Source of the DNA: Ganoderma boninense
Lineage: Eukaryota; Basidiomycota; Agaricomycetes; Polyporales; Polyporaceae
Assembly (NCBI GenBank): GCA_002900995.3
Contig: CM035312.1
Location: 1,674,001-1,738,000, forward strand
Direction of reading: 5' to 3'
Length of the DNA: 64,000 bases
Shown here: positions 1-9,323 of the stretch, in pieces
Layout: every line of letters begins with the position of its first letter
Numbering within the stretch: the stretch's first letter is position 1
Notes under the pieces: model-generated
Seen by the model: the letters and a program-made list of their open reading frames with translations, nothing else
What the model was told of the DNA's origin: nothing
The model's database searches: none
Position numbers and translations under genes: made by a program

Positions 1-3000
1 TGGACGCGAAGCCTGGTCGACAGCACATGAGCAGCGCAGGGAGGAGAAAGAACGTACGTCGGAGTCGGTCGTCATTGCAATACGGGGGCTTCGTGCCTTC
101 ACGGACTGCGAAACGAAGGGCGACTATGACGCAGTCGCCCAATGCGGACATGTCGGCGAAGAATTAGAGCACCGTGTGTAAGAAGCTCAACCTCCTGAGA
201 TGCGAAGCCTGGCATGCTGCGCTGCATACAATCCACCGCCGCTGTAGCACCGTTCTCGTCAGCGCGGACGTACCTTTTTGGGGCCAAGCGTTGCAACGTT
301 GCAATATCGTCGGTGCCTTGCTAGACGCGTCGAGCGACAGTTGTGGAGCCTGCAAGGCAGGCAGGACGGTATAGATAGGGAGGCAGGTCATACTGTATAA
401 TGTATTCGGAACTAGACGCGGGCATCCCGGGATGTACTGTTCATGCAAGCTACTAACACAGGATGCGATGATTAGAAACCCAAAGGCACCAGCCATATGC
501 GAAGTGGATATACGAGGACAGAGGACGAGAGTGAAATACCAGAAAGCGAGCGAGGGTAAGGGGCGCAGAGATAACGACAGGAGATGACCATGCGAGAGAC
601 CGAGGATATGCAGAGAGTGAGAGGGATATCGATGCCATGTGGGGGAATAAGAGTAGCAGGAGCCGGAGAGATCGAGAGAGGAGAAACGTCTAGTAATGCA
701 AAGCAAAGTCGAGTGCGTACGGATAGCTTTTGGGTTGCGGCAGCAATGACGAGCAGTGGCTGAGGTACTGCAAAGTCCCGGAACAACGAAAGAGAAACCA
801 AGTCTATGAGGAGAGGTGTCGCTCAAACTTGCATTTTTGTCTTTGCCTACGGTGGCGACAAGTGAGCTGGGAGGGCGGGCGATCGAGGGGAAGGAGATAC
901 ATACCGGCTTGCGCATCATTAGTGGTGGAGAGTTGGAGGAGGGGGAGTACTGCACGGGTTGTGCCTGTATAACAGACGAATGCATAAGATTTGAAGTCAC
1001 GCTGGTACGAATGCAGAGGTACGCACACGGGGAGCGGCATACACTGGGGGAAGGGTGGCATTGGCAGAAGACTTGGACAAAGCTTTTTGCAACTGACGTG
1101 CAACACAAATTTACTACTTGGACGCGTTATGGAGGGGAGAGGAGCTAGTACCTTTGCTTGGCTCTCTGCATTGCGCTGTGCGAGCATTGTTGGGTGCAGG
1201 GAGAGGCCGTCGATGCTCTTTGCCTGTGGTAGGGAGGACAGGGAGCATGCGAGGCTGGGGAGAGCAACGAGCTGGGATGGAGGGATGGACTTTGTTGAGG
1301 AGGCAGAAGAGTCGGACTTTTGTGTTTGGGATGGCATGGCGTGGGCTGCGTGTGAAGGGATCCCGGCAAGTGGGGCCGAAGAAGGCGGGTGGACGCGATG
1401 GAGGAGGAGAGTGCCGTGGGCGAGGAGCAGGCTGGCGAGGGACCTGTGTCGAGGCGGGCGACGGCAGAGCTGGAGGAGCACGGGGGTGTGTGCAGACACG
1501 ACGAGGTGATGAGAGGGCGAATACGGGGGCACTGAGGTCAACTTTATAGGCGAGGGGGCCCAGGCTTGCCAGAGAGCGCGATGGCTTATTTGGGCTGCAT
1601 CTCACCCACTCGATGCCCATTGGCACATCGCTTCCTGCCCTATCCAGATCGCTCGCTTGCCCATGCCTTCCCACGTCCCAGAATTCAGTATTGATTGAAT
1701 TTTTGGCCGCGCGGAGTAAGGCGGAGTTTCGGCTCTCTGCGCGTCCGCTGCGGGCAGGCGCCACGGTACCTACGCTCGGTTCGCCTGCCGGCAAGGCGGC
1801 CACAGCGGACCGTCTGCGACCCGGAGTGCGAGGGCCATGCTGCACCAGCCTCGCCGTCTTGGATCATCCTCCTTCTCCTTCTGGCGCACTCTCTCTCCTC
1901 TGACATACCGTGTGCGTCTCCACTCCTGTCCAGAACATGGCCCGAACCGCCCGCATACCCTCAGACCTGTTCATCCATTCCCCGGCCAGTCGAGCCTCCT
2001 GCCTCGCGGTCCCTCTATGTCCAGCTGAACCCGCCCGTGCACAGCTCGTCGAAGCAGCCCGACTCCGGCTGTCCACTGTGGTCTCCACCTGACATGTCTG
2101 TTAATCGGACAGTTACCTCCCATACATCTCTCTCCCGCATCGTGGCCAGCCATGCCTTTTCCGGCCCAATCTTCTTGCCCCTCGGTACGACATCCTTGGG
2201 CATCCTCATTCTCATTCCTCAGATCATAGGACCATACGGCGCCCCGCCCTCAATGCAGTATCTCTCCCCATCCTTCCCGGCCTCGCATCCAGTCCACGTT
2301 CATGGGAACTCCTCTCCGTCATTGATCCCAGCCCCGCCTGCGTGCAGACCGGCATTACCCATCTGTCTTCGCCATCTGCCCAACACCCTCCCCTGTGCCA
2401 TTAACCCCGCCCTTCCCGTCGTCCCCACTCGGTAGTCCTCCTCCCGCTTCTCCACCCAGGACGCCATCAGGCGATCGTCCCACTCGACATTCAGACACCG
2501 ATCCCGGCTTGGGGTTCGTTCCTCCACAGGCCAGGCCATGTCACCGGCCTCGCCCACTCTTCATTATCCGACAGCTCGTCGCGCTGCGAAGACACCCCCG
2601 TCCATCCTGCGCCGCGCTCCTGCCCCAAGTCGCCGCCGCAGCCATCCCGGGCACGCGACTCCAATCTAATCGGGGGCATCACACACTTACACGACCTGAG
2701 AACGTTCTCTCGCCGCGCCCGCGCGAGCGATCCCACACCGAAGCCGGCCATGTGGGCTTCCCGTTCGTCGTCAAGTTTGCCCAACGTCAATTCTGCGCGT
2801 ATCGTCCTCTACTCTATCGTCGCCTTCCCATCACCCTCCACATCCTCCGCCCGTGCCTGCACTTCTCTCCAGGGCTCGCTCGCGTTACGCGTAGGGTGCG
2901 CGTGCCCGTCTGCGCCTCGTTGCACCAAGTCCGCTCCAACCCTCGATGTGTCCCCGCTATGTCCTTCCGATTGCGCTCTTTCGATCTCGCTAATGGACAC

Positions 3001-3392
3001 TCTCGCGTCGAAGTTCTCGAGGCCCAGACCTTCCGAAAGCCCTGCGCCATTACCTACATGGCTTTGCACTGCTCGCCCAATCAGTCTCCTCATTCACACT
3101 TGTTCAACCACGAGGTGTGCTGCCCTCAACAGTCGGCCTTCGACGATGGGTAGAGTAGTGCTGCAGTCTTGAAGAGGTCGCCGCGGGCCTCGAACTTCGA
3201 TTGGCGGGCACAAGATCTCATAGTCCTGGACCATGGCTCTGGCGTCATTGACGTCGTCGGATCGGTTCGAACGAAGCGGACCGCGCCGCTGGTGCCTAAC
3301 CCACAGGCCCCTCCCCCCAACTTGCCGGCGACGTCCGCGGGGCCATCATACACGCGCGCAATTCCGCTCTGATGGGACGCTTTGGACGGGCC
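1..3392. other. Gene-poor left flank, no confident gene
   Basis: Long open frames occur on both strands (for example 804-1,541 and 1,114-1,845 minus; 1,695-2,435 and 2,395-3,153 plus). They overlap one another, are rich in Pro, Ser and Arg, and show no recognisable domain, so I treat them as composition-driven. One plus-strand frame from about 2,540 to 3,170 has the Ser/Pro-rich look of a disordered fungal protein, but it lacks a clear start and partner exons. A TATA-like CCTATAAAGT on the minus strand at 1,541-1,550 has no convincing gene below it. This flank originally continued directly into position 15,343, before the LINE inserted. Confidence 0.5.
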
Positions 3393-3407
3393 ACGTTGGA
3401 TTAGGTT

Positions 3408-3408
<1 letters not shown>
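3393..3408. repeat. Target-site duplication, left (3' side of LINE)
   Basis: The 16-bp ACGTTGGATTAGGTTG directly abuts the poly(T) tract at 3,409. The identical 16-mer recurs at 15,327-15,342. The flanking bases differ (CC before this copy, CTT before the other). A chance 16-bp match at exactly the poly(A) junction is negligible, so this is a target-site duplication made by target-primed reverse transcription. Confidence 0.95.

Positions 3409-3448
<40 letters not shown>
3409..3448 (-). repeat. Poly(A) tail of the LINE (T40 on + strand)
   Basis: There are forty uninterrupted T residues on the plus strand, equal to a 3' poly(A) on the element's sense strand and immediately adjacent to the left target-site duplication. 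A pure homopolymer of this length erodes quickly, which supports a young insertion. Spurious poly-Lys and poly-Phe frames cross it. Confidence 0.95.
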
Positions 3449-3450
<2 letters not shown>

Positions 3451-3583
3451 GGTGCTTCCCTCACGACAGGGCCGTAGGCCGTTCGTGAGGGTTAATGCAG
3501 AAGAGGTGGGCAATAGCCCAGCGAAACACCAGCCGGGGGAAATGCAATTACGCACGCAAAGGCAGTGTGGGGCTCCAGCACCG

Positions 3584-6500
3584 TCATCGCACAGCGGCGT
3601 CCCAGGGAACGTCACCATACTCCGGTTGCAGTCTACCCACTAAAACCCCCGCATTGGTTAGTTGCAGGTCAGTCAAGGCATACCGGTCAGAGTTGTCAAG
3701 GCTACTGTCCGGGTATCGGTAGAACCAAGTGTCAACTACAGCATGCCGTTTCAGGGCTTTCCGCCCGAATTTACCTTTCGCCATAGCCAGATCGAGCGTC
3801 ATGCGGCGTTGCATAAGGGCATGCCAGCGTCCGGAGACTTCCTGGCAGGTATGATCCGCATCAGGGGGGCCATCCCAGCCAATGACGCGCTCGCAGCGCA
3901 ACGCCCAGATAAGGTGGGCAGATTCTGTGAAAGCAATCCTCATGAGGCGATCAAATCCTTTCGGTGGAGCATCAACAATGCCGGTCAGGGAGAAAATGGG
4001 CCCCGCCATGACCATCCCGAAAGTCAGATTAGGCAGGGTGACGCCCCGGCGTGCAGCAAGGGCTCGCACCAGACCCCATACCGTACAGACAGCCACCGCT
4101 TCACACCTGAGCAGGATATGGTCCAGATCCTCCGTTATCCCGCACAGTCCGCATAGAGCACGGTGTTCAAACCCTGGTATGTTCGTCCAGTACTTGCCAA
4201 CACGGAGGGCACCATGGAGCCCTTTCCACAGGAAGCTCCGTGTTTTTCGGTTGACATCAGGGCGTAACAGGCCAGCCCACAACATGGCCGGTGTGGGGCG
4301 GAAGAGCAAAGCATCCTCAAAGCCATCGCACACTTGGGCCACCACCAGCGTCGTTCGCCGACGTGGCCCCTCAGTACGTTCCTTTTCAGTCCGGATGCCT
4401 CGGTAGAGGAGCCTCTGGGAAGCGGCACTAAGGCAGACTCCTTTTCGCAGGAAGTTGGGATTAGCAGGGACAACAGCCAGGGGCGTGATACACATCCGTC
4501 CCGCCTCGGCGAGGGCATCGGCACCTTCATTCCCTTCAATGCCGCTATGGCCCTTAACCCACCGAAAAGTCGTCGGCGCGGAGCGGGCACGCAGTTTTGC
4601 GACCACGCGCTGAAAGGGGACGGCATTAGCGACATAGAGCCAACCTTCATCCTCCCAACGCGCATAATGCTCAGTAAGGCCTCGTACGACAAATCGAGAG
4701 TCGGAGACCACATGAAGCGGGGCAAAGGGCGGCACAGCATCCACGGCCGCTTCAACGGCATATAGTTCGGCATTTGGGCTCGACTGCACGCCTGGAACAC
4801 GGAGACTGAGGTTGCGTGGGTCTCCCGGGCCGAACCAGACACCACTCCCGGCGTCCGCCGTTGCCGTACCATTCCCCTCGCAGGAGCCATCGGTGTACAC
4901 CTCAACAGCTTCCCGGTCAACTCGGTATGGTCGGGGTGCACGGCGAACGGCAGTTACAGGCAAGCTAGCCTCGCCAGCAAAAACACGGACTCCGGCCAGG
5001 ACGTCCGGGCCGTCTTCCAGGGAGGGGTCAAAAAGAACGCGACCATCCTCGAATTTAGCCAACTCATTACGCCGACGTCGGGATCTCGTTAAGGTGAGGC
5101 CATCGCGGGGTGGGTCATCAGCTGGGTCCCATTTTGGTTGGAGTTGACTAACGAAACGTTTTGCCGCAGCTGCACATCGAGCAGGGTTGGAGCATCCCAA
5201 GGTGCTGCGGTCCAGGAAACACAAGGAACAGGAACAGTCGACGGTGTTTCGATGCCCGGGAACACTGTCGAGGCGCGCGGCAGCAGCCACGCAGTCGAGA
5301 ACAGTAAGGACGCCATGTCGGTCCCGCAGGCATTGTCCCGACGGCGAGTTTCCAACAACACGCGCAGCCGCCGTGCCAAGGTGATACCAGATTGGAAGGG
5401 CTTCTCTCAGTGATTTGGCCGGATTGTTCGATTCCATCCTGACATTGTATTTTTTGGCAGCTTTAACCATCCGACGCAGGTCAGTAGGCAGGCCGGCCGT
5501 CCCTCGTACACTGACATCCCACGTCTGCAGGAAAGTGTTAATACGTGCCACGCTGTCGACATGTCGTGAGGAGGCAGCAACAGCTCTGGCAAGGAGTGCA
5601 TCCGCCACTACAGCCCACTTGGGTCGGTCAGTGCCGGCCCCCAGATATTCTTTTAGCCAGAGCAAGTCAAGGGCTTCATTGCGGGCCTGAAGGTCAAGCA
5701 CACCCATGCCGCCGTCGGCGACCCTCCTGTAGAGCACGTCCCGGCTAACCATAGGGTGCTTGTCACCATTCCACATGAAGTCAATGATCATCTTCTGCAG
5801 GTGCTTTTCAACATCCTCGGGCATGGTCTGCGCTCGTGCAAGGAACTGAGTACGACTACCCACCTCCATGTTGATGATATGTCGCCGCGCATGCATCGTG
5901 GGATTCCGCTTACCCCACCGTTCCAGGTTCTTTGTGATAGTATCAACCAGTATGAGCCAGGGTGCATGGTCGTCGACACCATTTCCGATCCAGGAGCCTA
6001 AGACTCGGATTGCAGAACCTTGGGGCGCAATACGCACAGCAGGTGAGAGTTGGCCACCCAGATTTCCAATGCATCGGGTTTGAACGACACGGTCACGGTA
6101 TTGACGGGACCCGACCGGCATCACTTCCGTTTTCTCACCATTGAATTTGGCACGAGAGGCAGCACACCAGCGGGCAAGGATGTCCTCCAGACATCGGAAA
6201 TCATCATGTTCACCGAGGTAAACCGTCGTATCGTCCGCAAAGAGCATGGCGATAATCCTCTCCCTCAGGCCAGGGAGTTCAATACCTTGTAGGGCTGACC
6301 GCCGCAACGCACAGGCAAGCGGCTCAATCGCAAGGTTAAAAAGAAGGCAGGACATCGGGTCCCCTTGCCTAACCCCTCGTGTGACAAGGAAGGCATCGCT
6401 GATTTCACCGTTAATGATAACAACACTTTCAGCACCTGTATACAGGGCTTGAACAGTTTGCGTAAAGGAGGGTGGGAAGCCAGCGTGATTGAGGACGTCC

Positions 6501-9127
6501 CAGAGATAGGCGTGGTTGATTTTATCGTAAGCTTTTTCCTGATCCAGAGCGACAATACAACCATTCAACTCATCCGCTTCAGCCTGGTCGATGAGCAATT
6601 TCGTAAGTTTAATATGGTGGAAGATCTGTCTCCCCGGGATAAAACCTGCCTGGTCAGGGTGGATCAACGTCGGTGCCACAACCGCCAGGCGGGAGGCAAT
6701 GATACGTGTAAAGATCTTATAGTCCGCATTAAGTAGCGTAATGGGCCGGTAGTTTCCAATTTGCCGCTTATCTTTCTTTTTATAGATCGGACAGATCCAG
6801 CCTTTGGAGAAATCTGTACCAGGCTCAACACCATGTTGTTCAATGTCATTGAAGACACGCCGCAGTACAGCCAGGATTTCAAAGGCTGGCTTCCCTTGTG
6901 CAGCATCGGCTCGTTGCTGACGGTACAGCACCTTCCAGAATTCAGCTGGGATACCATCGAGGCCTGGGGACTTCCCTGTCGCCGCCTCAGCGAGGGCCGT
7001 GGCAACTTCCGCCTCTGAAACTGCACAAGCCAGCATATCTTTTTGATGCGTCGTCAGGCGTGCCTCAGTACCATCCAGGGCCTCACGCGTGGCTTCCTGA
7101 CGTGAGCTTTCAACGAGGTCCGGGTCGTCCTGCAGGACATCATAGTAACATCGTGCAGTGTCAGCCATCTTGTCCGACCGATTTATATATCTCTCAGGGC
7201 CACCAGCATTATCCGGAACGGCGAGCTCATAGATTACTTTATCCGGTTTCGGGGGCGCATTCAGGCGCGTCCAGTATTTACTCACAGTTTCTCCCTCCAG
7301 CCAATCATGCGCTGCGACATGCGTACGTATCTGCCCAAATCTCCTTATTTCCAGGTTGGCAACCGTGTCCTGTAGGAACATTGCATGCCGTTGCAGCCCT
7401 TCGTCCAGAGGTATGTCCGGATTTGCAAGCGTGGTTGCAAGGTCCACCTTTGTTCGTTTAATCTTAGCGTCCAGCTTCGGCAGCAGTTCTTTGGCACGCG
7501 TCCTAGCTGCTTTAACAACCGCCGTTTTGAAATTTGCAAAGGCTCGTTGAGGACTACGCGCATCAGGAGTCCCAGGCACTACGGCCATGGCCTGCGCCAG
7601 ATCATGGCCATATGCCTTGACGGTGGATAAGAAAGCATCATCCGTCAGCAAGGCATGCGGCATAGACCAGCGCCCTTTCCCGACAAAGGGAGCGCGATAG
7701 TTGGCAATTGCCATGATAGGCATGCGATGGTCAGTTATAATTCCTGGTTCCCGGAAACCCCATTGCGACGTCTTGTTTTCCAAGGTACGAGTGACATATA
7801 TGCGGTCAATGCGTGACTGGCTCATACTACTAGTTTGTCCGTAGGTGAAGTCACGGTCGGCAGGGTTTTCGGTACGCCAGCCATCTACCAGGCGCCCTGA
7901 CCGAAGCAGAGTTAGCAGTGTCTGCGTCGCCGCACGGTCATCACCATGCATAGGCAGGCGGTCCAGGGGGCTCACAACTAGGTTGAAATCCCCCAGCAGG
8001 ATATCCGGTTTCAGGGCCGGATCCGCCAACCACTGGCGGTGCAGGCCGGCCCAGAAAGCTTCATTATCTCGAGGCTCATTCGGTGCATAGACATTCAGGA
8101 TTTTAAGGGGGAGGCCATCTCGCCAGGCCAGGGTAAGGAGGACGGCTCTCCCCATTTCCAGTACAGTGAGAGCGACAGTTGGATCACGTAACAGCCGTAG
8201 GTTGAGGGCGAAGGCAACACCCCGTGCGCCGGTCGGATTGCCCGGGTCCGAGGACCCTAGTACCAGCATGGACGAGGCGAAAACTCGGTTCAGAGTCTCA
8301 ATCCGGTCAGCTGTTAAATGAGTTTCTTGGACGGCAAGGATAGCTACTTTCGCATCTCTCACAATCTGGTTTATCTGCCACCACTTATCACTTGCGCCGA
8401 GGTGAGAGGTTTGTCCAAACCCTCTGATGTTTAGAGTTGCAACTTTTATGGCACCCCGAGTTTTCCTTCGCCCGCAACTCAAACGTCCAGGCCCCCGCCG
8501 CCCACCAACCAGGGGTGGGTTTCCTGCTCGTCCGGTATTTCGCGGAGTTGCAGCACGCGGCGGCGAGCCTGGGGAGCGGCCGCTACCGTGATCGTCGCGA
8601 GATTCATCGCAGCCCGACGCAGCGGCCGAGCTTCCGGCTGCTCCTCCCGCAACGAAGCGCAGAGTGTCCAAGGACCGGGAATCAAGCCGAGATGTAGATG
8701 GTATAAGTGAGGGACTCGCAGTTGAAGAATGTCCCCAGGCTGTACAACTATAGAGCCTAGGTAATAGACGGCATATCCCTGCCGTCAGGGCGACTATGCA
8801 TTGTGGGTGAGAGCCAGGCCAAGGATCACGCCACGCTTCAGCCTCTCGGCACGGCACGTCGAGACCTAAACAGGTCGCCGTTAGACCAGCATGCAGCGCT
8901 GGGGTAGAGACATCAGGCTTTCCCGCGCCCGGGGGCCGGTAAATGTGGGCCTGGTGCCGGTCAGATCCGTGAAGCGCACCCATCTTCGAGACTATCATGG
9001 CCAGGAACAGACACGGTTGATGGGACGGCCGGGTGGCGGAGACCAAGCAATCCACCCGGGGGAGTGCTTCTTTTATTGGCGCAAGGGGCAGGGGGGGCCA
9101 GAGGCCCGGCAGGCACAGCAGTACCAC
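3584..9127 (-). CDS. LINE ORF2: endonuclease-reverse transcriptase-RNase H polyprotein
   Basis: The 1,847-aa uninterrupted frame carries all functions for target-primed reverse transcription. An APE-type endonuclease spans about residues 227-476: the LNIRGF Asn, the VQETHL Glu, NVYAPN, GDFN, SRIDRIY and the terminal TDHRM His are all present. The reverse transcriptase spans about 710-1,000 with KKKDKRQIGNYRPI, DQAGFIPGRQ, ALDQEKAYDKI, GVRQGDPMS and the FADD catalytic box near 963-966. A cysteine motif near 1,298-1,318 (CSC..C, GCSNPARC) is typical of basidiomycete retroelement proteins. RNase H lies at about 1,408-1,545 with YTDGSCEGNG, the NAELYA Glu, VVSDSR and KGHSGIEGNEGAD. A late CGLC...H...C element follows. 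The first roughly 220 residues are low-complexity, so the true start may be internal. No catalytic residue appears lost. ORF2 starts about 200 bp downstream of the ORF1 stop. Confidence 0.95.
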   Translation of the reverse strand: MVLLCLPGLWPPLPLAPIKEALPRVDCLVSATRPSHQPCLFLAMIVSKMGALHGSDRHQAHIYRPPGAGKPDVSTPALHAGLTATCLGLDVPCREAEAWRDPWPGSHPQCIVALTAGICRLLPRLYSCTAWGHSSTASPSLIPSTSRLDSRSLDTLRFVAGGAAGSSAAASGCDESRDDHGSGRSPGSPPRAATPRNTGRAGNPPLVGGRRGPGRLSCGRRKTRGAIKVATLNIRGFGQTSHLGASDKWWQINQIVRDAKVAILAVQETHLTADRIETLNRVFASSMLVLGSSDPGNPTGARGVAFALNLRLLRDPTVALTVLEMGRAVLLTLAWRDGLPLKILNVYAPNEPRDNEAFWAGLHRQWLADPALKPDILLGDFNLVVSPLDRLPMHGDDRAATQTLLTLLRSGRLVDGWRTENPADRDFTYGQTSSMSQSRIDRIYVTRTLENKTSQWGFREPGIITDHRMPIMAIANYRAPFVGKGRWSMPHALLTDDAFLSTVKAYGHDLAQAMAVVPGTPDARSPQRAFANFKTAVVKAARTRAKELLPKLDAKIKRTKVDLATTLANPDIPLDEGLQRHAMFLQDTVANLEIRRFGQIRTHVAAHDWLEGETVSKYWTRLNAPPKPDKVIYELAVPDNAGGPERYINRSDKMADTARCYYDVLQDDPDLVESSRQEATREALDGTEARLTTHQKDMLACAVSEAEVATALAEAATGKSPGLDGIPAEFWKVLYRQQRADAAQGKPAFEILAVLRRVFNDIEQHGVEPGTDFSKGWICPIYKKKDKRQIGNYRPITLLNADYKIFTRIIASRLAVVAPTLIHPDQAGFIPGRQIFHHIKLTKLLIDQAEADELNGCIVALDQEKAYDKINHAYLWDVLNHAGFPPSFTQTVQALYTGAESVVIINGEISDAFLVTRGVRQGDPMSCLLFNLAIEPLACALRRSALQGIELPGLRERIIAMLFADDTTVYLGEHDDFRCLEDILARWCAASRAKFNGEKTEVMPVGSRQYRDRVVQTRCIGNLGGQLSPAVRIAPQGSAIRVLGSWIGNGVDDHAPWLILVDTITKNLERWGKRNPTMHARRHIINMEVGSRTQFLARAQTMPEDVEKHLQKMIIDFMWNGDKHPMVSRDVLYRRVADGGMGVLDLQARNEALDLLWLKEYLGAGTDRPKWAVVADALLARAVAASSRHVDSVARINTFLQTWDVSVRGTAGLPTDLRRMVKAAKKYNVRMESNNPAKSLREALPIWYHLGTAAARVVGNSPSGQCLRDRHGVLTVLDCVAAAARLDSVPGHRNTVDCSCSLCFLDRSTLGCSNPARCAAAAKRFVSQLQPKWDPADDPPRDGLTLTRSRRRRNELAKFEDGRVLFDPSLEDGPDVLAGVRVFAGEASLPVTAVRRAPRPYRVDREAVEVYTDGSCEGNGTATADAGSGVWFGPGDPRNLSLRVPGVQSSPNAELYAVEAAVDAVPPFAPLHVVSDSRFVVRGLTEHYARWEDEGWLYVANAVPFQRVVAKLRARSAPTTFRWVKGHSGIEGNEGADALAEAGRMCITPLAVVPANPNFLRKGVCLSAASQRLLYRGIRTEKERTEGPRRRTTLVVAQVCDGFEDALLFRPTPAMLWAGLLRPDVNRKTRSFLWKGLHGALRVGKYWTNIPGFEHRALCGLCGITEDLDHILLRCEAVAVCTVWGLVRALAARRGVTLPNLTFGMVMAGPIFSLTGIVDAPPKGFDRLMRIAFTESAHLIWALRCERVIGWDGPPDADHTCQEVSGRWHALMQRRMTLDLAMAKGKFGRKALKRHAVVDTWFYRYPDSSLDNSDRYALTDLQLTNAGVLVGRLQPEYGDVPWDAAVR

Positions 9128-9323
9128 AAGAGGATATTGGATTGGTGCGCGGTAGTACTAATTAGCACCTGCAACAAAGTCATATACTACGACAGGCATG
9201 AGAGAAGGGGCAGCATCATGGCGACAAGGGAGCCACATCACAACAACGGGGCAGTACACGGCACAGCAGAGCAGAGACGGGTCATCAAGAAGGGAAATCG
9301 TCGCCTCAGAGGAGGGACGGGGC

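Noticed and set aside
1541..1550. TATA-like box CCTATAAAGT similar to the one in the LINE 5' region
   Set aside because: Outside the LINE boundaries and not followed by a supportable gene; similarity to the LINE box is short and probably chance.
804..2435. Long ORFs on both strands (for example 245 aa minus, 243 aa minus, 246 aa plus)
   Set aside because: They overlap each other in several frames, are Pro/Ser/Arg-rich and lack domains or splice context. GC-rich DNA with few stop codons explains them.
3169..3408. Plus-strand frame near the LINE insertion with a phrase like LIVLDHGSGVID that recalls actin-type ATP-binding loops
   Set aside because: Too short, no flanking homology, and the frame stops before the insertion point. 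It could not be continued across the restored junction at 15,343.
3126..3643. ORFs with poly-Lys or poly-Phe stretches
   Set aside because: These come from translating the poly(A)/poly(T) tail of the LINE.
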